DNA from: CAWDPQ01 sp049642465
GTDB taxonomy: Bacteria > Acidobacteriota > Vicinamibacteria > Vicinamibacterales > 2-12-FULL-66-21
Length of the DNA stretch: 9,676 bases
Direction of reading: 5' to 3'
NCBI GenBank assembly: GCA_049642465.1
Contig: JBAROV010000183.1
Span: 1 to 9,676 of the forward strand
Shown: positions 1 through 5,345 of the stretch, one piece after another
Numbering within the stretch: position 1 is the stretch's first letter
Layout of the letters: every line of letters starts with the position of its first letter
The notes under the pieces: generated by a model
Told to the model about the DNA's origin: nothing
Database searches by the model: none
What the model saw: the letters and a program-made list of their open reading frames with translations, nothing else
Program-made: the position numbers and the translations under genes

Positions 1-66
1 GACGAGAAAACCGGAAAAACAAGCAGCCTGAGTTCTGTTGCTGTTTGTTTTTCCAGTTTTCTCGTC
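1..66. repeat. Long near-perfect hairpin
   Basis: Positions 1-27 and 40-66 are inverted copies that match at 25 of 27 positions, around a 12-nt loop (28-39). In plus-strand RNA one of the two differences would be a G-U pair. The left arm is A-rich and the right arm T-rich. Because the left arm starts at the first base, the repeat may extend outside the window. It could be a terminator for an upstream gene on either strand or a dispersed intergenic repeat; no clean T-tract follows the stem, so the terminator role is not decided. Confidence 0.7.
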
Positions 67-72
67 CATCCA

Positions 73-87
73 CCGCGCGAAGCGCGG
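73..87. repeat. Short GC hairpin CCGCGC-GAA-GCGCGG
   Basis: A perfect 6-bp inverted repeat flanks a GAA loop. Thirteen bases of it (GCGCGAAGCGCGG, 75-87) recur exactly at 4299-4311 beside the palindromic element in the cytochrome b gene. This suggests a dispersed motif rather than chance, although the motif is low in complexity and GC-rich. Confidence 0.5.
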
Positions 88-135
88 CACCGTCACCGGC
101 AGCCGTCCCTCCTGCACTCCGTATCCCCTCTGAGT

Positions 136-168
136 CTTCGTGAACTTCGTGCCTTCGTGTCCTTCGTG
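136..168 (+). repeat. CTTCGTG short direct repeat, four copies
   Basis: CTTCGTG occurs at 136-142, 145-151, 153-159 and 162-168, with spacings of 9, 8 and 9 bases. The array lies upstream of the SDR gene. A GTG inside it (157) is in frame with that gene but has no Shine-Dalgarno site, so it was not taken as the start. No function can be assigned. Confidence 0.65.
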
Positions 169-215
169 ATTGCACTCGTCGGGCGGGTGGCGTCTCAGTG
201 GCTGTCGGTGGCATC

Positions 216-220
216 AGGAG
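216..220 (+). promoter_or_regulatory. Ribosome binding site deciding the SDR start
   Basis: AGGAG lies 5 nt upstream of GTG 226. It selects this start over the in-frame GTG at 157, which sits inside the CTTCGTG repeats. Confidence 0.7.
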
Positions 221-225
221 CATCA

Positions 226-1005
226 GTGCAGCGTCAAACGGTTCTTGACAAATTCCGCATCGACAACAGGACCGCGCTTATCACCGGCGGCAGCCGCGGG
301 TTGGGGCGGGTCATGGCCACCGCGCTTGCCGAAGCGGGTGCGGACATAGCAGTCACCGGCCGGACGCTCGCGTCCTGTCAGCAGACGGCCACGGAAATCA
401 GCGCGGCCACGGGGCGCAAGTGCCGGGCGTATGAGGCAGATGTCACAAAAACCGCAGACGTGGAGCGACTGCTCTCGTCCGCGGAGGCTGACTTCGGGCG
501 CGTCGATATCCTGATCAACAACGCCGGCACGAACATCCGCGGGCCCATCGAACAGTTGACGGAGGCTGACTGGGACACGGTTGTGGACACCAACCTGAAG
601 GGCCCGTTTCTGTGCGCGCGGGCCTTCGGGCCGAAAATGGTCCAGAGAGGATGGGGCCGCGTCATCAATCTCGGTTCGGTTCTTGGCGTCATCGCGTTGG
701 CCGGGCGAGCGCCGTATGCTTCCTCCAAGGCCGGCATCATCAACCTCACCCGGGTGCTGGCACTCGAATGGGCGGGCACGGGCGTCACGGCGAATGCGAT
801 CTGCCCGGGCGCCTTTGGCACCGAGATGAACCGTCAGTTGCTGGACGACCCGGTGAAGTACCAGGAATTCGTGAAACGCATTCCCATGGGACGATGGGGA
901 GAGCCGGAGGAACTCGCGGGCGCAGCCGTGTTCCTGGCATCCGACGCCTCGTCTTACGTGACGGGAAGCGCCCTTTTTGTAGACGGCGGATGGACCGCGA
1001 GATAA
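226..1005 (+). CDS. SDR family NAD(P)-dependent oxidoreductase, gluconate 5-dehydrogenase-like
   Basis: This 259-residue protein, a normal length for classical short-chain dehydrogenases, should be a cytosolic enzyme that interconverts an alcohol and a ketone using NAD(P)(H). Visible motifs are the glycine-rich nucleotide loop TGGSRGLG (residues 20-27), NNAG (98-101), the helix Asn in DTNLKG (N123), catalytic S151, Y164 and K168 (YASSK), PG after strand 6 (194-195), and a C-terminal VTGSALFVDGGW. An Arg after strand 2 (VTGRT) hints at NADP(H) preference. Overall wording resembles gluconate 5-dehydrogenase and 3-oxoacyl-ACP reductase relatives; the substrate cannot be read from sequence. The GTG start is chosen for its AGGAG site and because upstream codons fall in a repeat. 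The metallo-hydrolase gene follows after 15 nt, so the two are probably cotranscribed. Confidence 0.9.
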   Translation: MQRQTVLDKFRIDNRTALITGGSRGLGRVMATALAEAGADIAVTGRTLASCQQTATEISAATGRKCRAYEADVTKTADVERLLSSAEADFGRVDILINNAGTNIRGPIEQLTEADWDTVVDTNLKGPFLCARAFGPKMVQRGWGRVINLGSVLGVIALAGRAPYASSKAGIINLTRVLALEWAGTGVTANAICPGAFGTEMNRQLLDDPVKYQEFVKRIPMGRWGEPEELAGAAVFLASDASSYVTGSALFVDGGWTAR

Positions 1006-1020
1006 GGCCAGGAGGGTGAC

Positions 1021-2124
1021 ATGAAAGCGCTGGCAGCAGCGTCAATCGGCATTGCGTTGGTCGCGGCGGCCGCGCAGCCGAAAAGTTCCAAGAGCCTCGA
1101 CATCTATGTTGCCGACACGGAAGGCGGCAAAGCGGCGCTGTTCGTCTCTCCATCACGCGAGACGCTGCTCATCGACAGCGGCAACCCGGGCGGTCGCGAC
1201 ACCGATCGTATCGCCGCGATGCTGAGCGATGCCGGCGTCACCAGGATCGACCACCTGGTCTCCACGCATTATCACGTCGATCACGTGGGCGGGATGCCGG
1301 AGCTCGCCAAACGAATACCGATCGCACACTACGTCGACCACGGACCATCAGTGGAAGAAAAGGAGCAGGTTGCTGGGTTCAATGCCGCGTACGCAGACCT
1401 CCGAGCGAAGGCCAAACACTCTGTTGTCAAACCGGGGGATCGGATTCCAATGGCCGGCGTCGATGTCGTCGTCCTCACCGCTGCGGGCCAGGCGTTGAAG
1501 AAGCCGCTCGCGGGTGGCGGTCGGCCCAACCCCGCGTGCGCGGAGTCGCAGAAGAAAGAAGAACCGGCGTCGCCCGACGAGAATTCACAATCGGTGGGAC
1601 TACTGATTACCTACGGACAATTCCGCGCGATCGATTTGGGAGACTTGCTCTGGAACAAGGAGCTCGACCTGATGTGCCCGAACAATCCAGTTGGCAGCGT
1701 CGACCTGTACATGGTGACGCATCACGGATTGGATCGCTCAGGATCGGACGCACTCGTCCACGGTGTCCGTCCGCGGGTCGCCATCATGCAGAACGGCACG
1801 CGCAAGGGTGGTTCCGTGCAGGCGTTCGAGATCATGCGCTCCTCGCCGGGGCTCGAGGACATCTGGCAACTTCACTGGTCGTACAGCGGCAGGATCGAGC
1901 ACAACCCGGCGGGGGTTTTCATCGCCAACATCGATGAGCCGGCCACCCTCGCCAGCGTGTTGACGACGCCGGCTGGACAGCGAGGCGGGGGTGGAGGCGC
2001 GAACGCCGCCCACACCCCGGCGTACTACTTGAAGATCTCCGCCCAGAACGACGGCAGCTTCACCGTGACGAACACGCGTAACGGATTCGGAAAGACGTAC
2101 CAACGGAAAAGGGAAAAGGGATAA
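1021..2124 (+). CDS. Secreted MBL-fold metallo-hydrolase
   Basis: This 367-residue metallo-beta-lactamase-fold protein begins with an Ala-rich Sec-type signal (about residues 1-19), so it probably acts outside the cytoplasm. The metal-binding motif is intact: H83-x-H85-x-D87-H88 followed by GG. Further metal-site candidates are D205/D208 (AIDLGDL) and the H234-H235 pair (VTHHG). The arrangement resembles the C-terminal hydrolase domain of ComEC-like proteins, but no ComEC membrane part is present; the substrate is unknown. A Gly-rich linker (about 321-326) leads to a tail with a beta-strand pattern (YYLKISAQNDGSFTVTN). AGGAGG (1010-1015) lies 5 nt before the ATG. The last codons and the stop lie in the left arm of the hairpin at 2105-2171, so the final KREKG is probably repeat-derived. 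Confidence 0.9.
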   Translation: MKALAAASIGIALVAAAAQPKSSKSLDIYVADTEGGKAALFVSPSRETLLIDSGNPGGRDTDRIAAMLSDAGVTRIDHLVSTHYHVDHVGGMPELAKRIPIAHYVDHGPSVEEKEQVAGFNAAYADLRAKAKHSVVKPGDRIPMAGVDVVVLTAAGQALKKPLAGGGRPNPACAESQKKEEPASPDENSQSVGLLITYGQFRAIDLGDLLWNKELDLMCPNNPVGSVDLYMVTHHGLDRSGSDALVHGVRPRVAIMQNGTRKGGSVQAFEIMRSSPGLEDIWQLHWSYSGRIEHNPAGVFIANIDEPATLASVLTTPAGQRGGGGGANAAHTPAYYLKISAQNDGSFTVTNTRNGFGKTYQRKREKG

Positions 2125-2171
2125 GGGAGAAGTTTTTCCCTTCTCCCTTTTCCCTTCTCCCTTTTCCCTTT
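2105..2171. terminator. Purine/pyrimidine hairpin between convergent genes, probable bidirectional terminator
   Basis: A purine-rich left arm (2105-2132, interrupted by one T) can pair with a 39-nt all-pyrimidine tract (2133-2171). The inner 22 bases (2111-2132 with 2140-2161) match except at two positions. The right arm holds two tandem copies of the 14-mer CCCTTCTCCCTTTT (2138-2151, 2152-2165). It lies exactly between the ends of the metallo-hydrolase (+) and NIPSNAP (-) genes and contains both stop codons or abuts them. Terminator function is inferred from position and stem length. The mirror-like purine/pyrimidine tract could also form triplex DNA. Confidence 0.7.
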
Positions 2172-2610
2172 ACTTGATGGGCGAGTAGTCCGTCGGCTCC
2201 AGAAACACCGACTCCACCTTCGTGGTCAGCGAGCCGTCCTTTTGCGACTCGTCACGCGCCTTGATCCAGTCCGGGTCTTTACGGAACGCGTCCCAGCTTG
2301 TTTTCGCCGCTTCGCGGCTCTGATGCGCGAGCACGTAGATGAGCGTGTTGCCCTTCAGCGGCTCGTCGGTCGGCGTCCAATAGCCGACGTGCGTCATCCC
2401 GTGCTTTGTGAACAAGGCGACCGTATGATCTCTGAAGCGCTTGTTGAGCGCGTCGAACTTCCCGGGGGCGGCCGTGTACGTGCGCAGTTCGAATACACGG
2501 TTATTCGACTGCGCGTGAACCACCGGATCCGATACCACCCCACGGATGGCGAACCCGGCTACGAATGTTCCGGTCGCAATTGCCACGCAGGTCCATTTAC
2601 TGATCGACAA
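2170..2610 (-). CDS. Secreted NIPSNAP family protein
   Basis: This is a 146-residue protein with an N-terminal hydrophobic export signal (about residues 7-22) and a likely cleavage site at VHA-QS. The rest is one NIPSNAP domain, a ferredoxin-like alpha/beta fold: VFELRTYTAAPGKFDAL near the mature N-terminus, then VGYWTP, the LIYVLAHQSREAA strand, WDAFRKDPDW, and the closing SVFLEPTDYSPIK. The family's molecular function is not well defined. The TTG start at 2610 is chosen because GGAGG (2616-2620) lies 5 nt upstream; an in-frame GTG at 2622 would add four residues but has no Shine-Dalgarno site. It follows the cytochrome b-diheme c gene by 48 nt on the same strand, so it is probably the last gene of that operon, with no evident biochemical link. 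Confidence 0.85.
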   Translation of the reverse strand: MSISKWTCVAIATGTFVAGFAIRGVVSDPVVHAQSNNRVFELRTYTAAPGKFDALNKRFRDHTVALFTKHGMTHVGYWTPTDEPLKGNTLIYVLAHQSREAAKTSWDAFRKDPDWIKARDESQKDGSLTTKVESVFLEPTDYSPIK

Positions 2611-2615
2611 GAGAT

Positions 2616-2620
2616 CCTCC
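2616..2620 (-). promoter_or_regulatory. Ribosome binding site deciding a TTG start (NIPSNAP)
   Basis: On the minus strand GGAGG is followed by ATCTC and then TTG at 2610-2608. This spacing favours TTG over the GTG at 2622, which overlaps the site by one base. Confidence 0.65.
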
Positions 2621-2658
2621 ACGAGTGCGTCTACGAATCGATAGGAAGACTACGAGAG

Positions 2659-4323
2659 TTACTTTCTGGCGGCCAGATAATTCGCAAGAACCGTCAGTTC
2701 TTCCTGGCTCAGTCGTTCGCCGAATGACGGCATCTCGGCCTTGTCGTCGACGGCCTCCGGATCGCTAATCCAGGCGTGCAGCCATTTCGCATCGCGCTTG
2801 GCGCCAGCGTGCGTCAAGTCCGGTCCCTCATTTCCGCCGGACCCGTCGATAACGTGGCAATTTGCGCAATATCGTCCGATCACGAACGTGGCGATTCGGG
2901 CGTCCCCTTCGAGTGTCGGCGGCGACGTTCCGCCTGCGCGAAGCGTCCGCATGTAACTGAGGATCGACTGGGCCTGGGACGGCGTCATACCACCGGGGGG
3001 CGGCCGGCGCGAACCTGGTGCGATGGTTTCGGGATCGACGACGTGAGCGAGCAGCCACTCGGGGCCTTTGCGGAGGCGGGTGTCCGCCAACGCGTTAGCG
3101 GCGCCGGCGATCCGGTGACACGCCGTGCACCGCGCGTCCTGCGCGAAGTCGTGACCGGCAATGGCGAGGGGACCCCAGTGCGCGGGGTCCGCATGTGCCG
3201 GTGAATCTCTAACCCCCAGATATGTCAGGAGCAGGATCGTCGCACCGACCATCGCGAAGCTGCCCGTGACGATTCGTCTTTCCCGTGGGTGACGGCTGGC
3301 CCCGCGATCGAGAAACGGCAAGAGCAGCAGCGCTCCGACGATCAGGCCAGGAATGACGATGGTCGCAACGGGCTCGAGCGGCCCTGGAAAGTACTTGAGC
3401 AATTGAAAGAGGCTCAGGAAATACCACTCCGGCCTCGGGACGTACTTCGCGTCGGACGGATCGGCCACCGCATCGAGCGGTACTCGAAATGCGATGGCGA
3501 ACGTCAGCAACACGGCGAACACCGCCGCCATCGCGACCGTGTCCTTCAGCGCTTGATAGGGGTAGAACGGTCGGGTCGAACTCGTCACCGGCTGCACAGG
3601 TCCGGAAATTCCGTGACGCCGCATTAAGTAAAGGTGCGCGAGCACAAAGCCCACGAGCGCAGCCGGCAGCAAAAAGACGTGCCCGGTGTGCCACCGCAGC
3701 AAAGTCAAGGCTCCGAGATCCGCACCTCCACGTATCAGCGATGCGACAGATTCACCAAACAGGGGTGCACTTCGCGCAATGTTGATCGTGACGGTTGTCG
3801 CCCAGTATGCCTTCTGATCCCACGGCAGCAGATACCCGGTCAGCGCGAAGCCCAGGATGATCAACAACAGGACGACCCCGGTCATCCAGGTGACTTCACG
3901 AGGTTTCTGGTACGAGCCAAACCAAACGACCCGCAGCATGTGGACTACCGCGGCGATCACGATGAAGCTGGCGCCAAAGAAATGAAGGCCTCGAACGATC
4001 CGGCCAAATGCGAGGCGATCCGTGATGAACCGAACGCTCTCGTATGCATGATCCGGCGCCGGGACGTAGTACATCGTCAGGATCACGCCGGTCACGAACT
4101 GAACCGCCAGCAGGATTAGAAGGATGCTGCCGGTCACGAACCACCAGCCGACTCCGGCCGGTAAGGGTTCGTCGAGCAGATGCGATCGCCCGGCGCGAAA
4201 TCCGGTGCGCGAGTCGATCCAGTCAAAGAGCCTCGGGCGGCTTGCCTGCCGTCCTTCGGCCTTGCTCAGGACGGCCCTGAGCCGGTCGAAGGGCCGTAGC
4301 GCGAAGCGCGGAGGTGGGCGCAT
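2659..4323 (-). CDS. Cytochrome b with fused C-terminal diheme cytochrome c (bc complex subunit)
   Basis: This 554-residue membrane protein should be the quinol-oxidising core of a bc-type complex. Heme b ligands appear as H114/H128 and H215/H230; the second spacing of 15 and the HGISGP that follows resemble cytochrome b6. The Qo-site PEWY motif is at 298-301. Hydrophobic helices lie at about 60-84, 115-136, 147-166, 216-234, 263-280, 320-337 and 352-370. After the last helix come two heme c sites, CTACH (399-403) and CANCH (486-490), with M446 and M531 as possible axial ligands; this periplasmic domain probably replaces cytochrome c1. The ATG overlaps the Rieske stop by one base (TGATG), which suggests translational coupling; no good Shine-Dalgarno is seen. 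Residues about 10-24 come from a palindromic repeat, and no usable downstream start would remove it. Confidence 0.92.
   Translation of the reverse strand: MRPPPRFALRPFDRLRAVLSKAEGRQASRPRLFDWIDSRTGFRAGRSHLLDEPLPAGVGWWFVTGSILLILLAVQFVTGVILTMYYVPAPDHAYESVRFITDRLAFGRIVRGLHFFGASFIVIAAVVHMLRVVWFGSYQKPREVTWMTGVVLLLIILGFALTGYLLPWDQKAYWATTVTINIARSAPLFGESVASLIRGGADLGALTLLRWHTGHVFLLPAALVGFVLAHLYLMRRHGISGPVQPVTSSTRPFYPYQALKDTVAMAAVFAVLLTFAIAFRVPLDAVADPSDAKYVPRPEWYFLSLFQLLKYFPGPLEPVATIVIPGLIVGALLLLPFLDRGASRHPRERRIVTGSFAMVGATILLLTYLGVRDSPAHADPAHWGPLAIAGHDFAQDARCTACHRIAGAANALADTRLRKGPEWLLAHVVDPETIAPGSRRPPPGGMTPSQAQSILSYMRTLRAGGTSPPTLEGDARIATFVIGRYCANCHVIDGSGGNEGPDLTHAGAKRDAKWLHAWISDPEAVDDKAEMPSFGERLSQEELTVLANYLAARK
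4253..4311. repeat. Palindromic element inside the 5' end of the cytochrome b gene
   Basis: CCTTCG (4253-4258) pairs with CGAAGG (4287-4292), and GCTCAGG (4264-4270) pairs with CCTGAGC (4276-4282), with a 5-nt loop. A competing stem is ACGGCCC (4271-4277) with GGGCCGT (4291-4297). The adjoining GCGCGAAGCGCGG (4299-4311) repeats exactly at 75-87. Read on the minus strand the element is open in frame and encodes RPFDRLRAVLSKAEG of cytochrome b. I recall peptides of this type as translations of a dispersed palindromic repeat in many bacterial genomes; copy number here cannot be checked. Confidence 0.75.
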
Positions 4324-4808
4324 CAGAGCTGCACCAGTACCTGATTCCCTTCAATGCGAGTGTCGATCGTGGGAAGTGGTCGGGGCGGAGGGCCCGCCTT
4401 CACCGCGCCGGTACGGTCGAAGACGCCGCCGTGGCAGGGGCATTTCAGCAATTGCGCGGTTGCATCCCAACTCACCCGGCAACCGAGGTGCGTGCAGGTC
4501 GAGGAGAGGGCTGTGACGCCTGCATCGCCAGTCCTGACGAGGAAAACCACCTGCCGATCGACGATCTGGTTGTAGCCGTCTTCGCGCGTGACCCTGATGG
4601 TGACAGGAGTCGGCTCGCCTTCAGGCAGATCGTCGAGCGGAGCGGCTGGCCACCAGTTCGTTCGACGCGAGCCAAACGATGGAGCAGCGGCCGCACCGGC
4701 CAGCAGGAACGCGAGGGTGGCGCCGATGGCGCCCTGAATGGTCACGATGACGCCGGACAGAAACCTCCGCCGTCCGGCGTCTGCAGAACCTGCGGGTTGG
4801 GTACTCAC
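4323..4808 (-). CDS. Rieske 2Fe-2S iron-sulfur protein
   Basis: This 161-residue protein is the Rieske subunit that should take electrons from quinol at the Qo site of the cytochrome b encoded next. The cluster motifs are complete: CTHLGC (C105, H107, C110) and CPCHGG (C123, C125, H126). C105, H107, C123 and H126 should bind the cluster, and C110 and C125 form the usual disulfide. The N-terminus has a twin-arginine-like RRRFL (residues 13-17) followed by a hydrophobic anchor (about 18-42), as in Tat-exported Rieske proteins. The GTG start lies 7 nt after the preceding cytochrome stop; only a weak GGGTGAG is available as ribosome site, so coupling is likely. No other in-frame start is better placed. 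Confidence 0.93.
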   Translation of the reverse strand: MSTQPAGSADAGRRRFLSGVIVTIQGAIGATLAFLLAGAAAAPSFGSRRTNWWPAAPLDDLPEGEPTPVTIRVTREDGYNQIVDRQVVFLVRTGDAGVTALSSTCTHLGCRVSWDATAQLLKCPCHGGVFDRTGAVKAGPPPRPLPTIDTRIEGNQVLVQL

Positions 4809-4815
4809 CCGAGGC

Positions 4816-5259
4816 TCACCCCCCGATCGAACCAGGCTTCAGGATGTAGTTGTTATCGGCGTCTCGCACCCGATATGTCTTGTGGCACGCGAGGCATGCG
4901 GCGCCCACTTCTTTCATGCCCGCGCCAACCGCCGCGGTGTCCACCGGTGTGGCCGCGAGAAGCTTGTCAACGGCGTCGAGTTTCGCGACGGTATCTTCAT
5001 TGGTTTTGATCGCGTCATCTTTCTTGTGGACAACCCAGAACTCGTGCGAGTCCACCATCGCCTGTTTGATGATCGCCAGCTGCGTCTTGGCATCCGCGTA
5101 GGCTTCCGATTTCAAGGCCTTTTGCGCCGCCTGCAGGGCGGGCTGGACCTTCTTCATCGTCTTGTCGAGCTCTTCGGGAGTCGTGACTTTCTGCTGCGCG
5201 ATCAACAGCGAACCCAAACCGGCGACCAGGAATAAGGCGACACAGGATTTGAGGCGCAA
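4816..5259 (-). CDS. Cytochrome c-prime / c-556 family protein (class II cytochrome c)
   Basis: This 147-residue periplasmic monoheme cytochrome has a Sec signal peptide (about residues 1-21, cleavage near LIA-QQ). The body is helical and Lys/Ala-rich, as expected of a four-helix bundle, with heme motif CLACH (122-126) close to the C-terminus in the context VGAACLACHKTYR, the hallmark of the family. M35 in the first mature helix could be the sixth ligand, as in low-spin c-556; this is inference. The start is TTG at 5259, supported by GGAGG (5265-5269) exactly 5 nt upstream. It is the first gene of the bc operon, 7 nt ahead of the Rieske gene, and could shuttle electrons to or from the complex. 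Confidence 0.88.
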   Translation of the reverse strand: MRLKSCVALFLVAGLGSLLIAQQKVTTPEELDKTMKKVQPALQAAQKALKSEAYADAKTQLAIIKQAMVDSHEFWVVHKKDDAIKTNEDTVAKLDAVDKLLAATPVDTAAVGAGMKEVGAACLACHKTYRVRDADNNYILKPGSIGG

Positions 5260-5264
5260 GATAC

Positions 5265-5269
5265 CCTCC
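5265..5269 (-). promoter_or_regulatory. Ribosome binding site for a TTG start (class II cytochrome c)
   Basis: Minus-strand GGAGG is followed by GTATC and TTG at 5259-5257. No in-frame ATG or GTG lies nearby, so this decides the start. Confidence 0.7.
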
Positions 5270-5282
5270 GTTTGTTGTTGCT

Positions 5283-5288
5283 TATAAT
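5283..5288 (+). promoter_or_regulatory. Perfect -10 hexamer TATAAT for the divergent heme protein gene
   Basis: TATAAT matches the sigma70 -10 consensus exactly and overlaps the minus-strand -10 by five bases. No convincing -35 is seen at 16-18 nt spacing, so an activator may be needed, or this is only an AT-rich match within a GC-rich window. Confidence 0.4.
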
Positions 5289-5312
5289 ACGTTTTCTTCC
5301 GTCCGGTGTTAC
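5284..5312 (-). promoter_or_regulatory. Predicted sigma70-type promoter of the bc operon
   Basis: On the minus strand a -35-like GTAACA (5312-5307, 4 of 6 consensus bases) is separated by exactly 17 nt from a -10-like TATTAT (5289-5284, 5 of 6). It would place the RNA start shortly before the cytochrome ribosome site. Sequence-only prediction. Confidence 0.45.
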
Positions 5313-5317
5313 ACCGG
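5303..5317. promoter_or_regulatory. 15-bp perfect palindrome, candidate operator
   Basis: CCGGTGT and ACACCGG form a perfect 7-bp inverted repeat around a single T. It covers the predicted -35 of the minus-strand promoter and falls just downstream of the expected start site of the plus-strand promoter, so one bound regulator could affect both. The regulator is unknown. A hairpin in the 5' leader of the plus transcript is the alternative. Confidence 0.5.
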
Positions 5318-5345
5318 GCAACTGCGTGCTCCGATCGAGGTTGCT

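Noticed and set aside
157..225. Extra 23 N-terminal residues for the SDR protein
   Set aside because: They start inside the CTTCGTG repeat without a Shine-Dalgarno site, and classical SDRs begin close to the nucleotide-binding strand.
2105..2171. CRISPR-like or coding reading of the CCCTTCTCCCTTTT tandem
   Set aside because: There are only two contiguous copies, with no spacers. It fits a hairpin arm grown by slippage.
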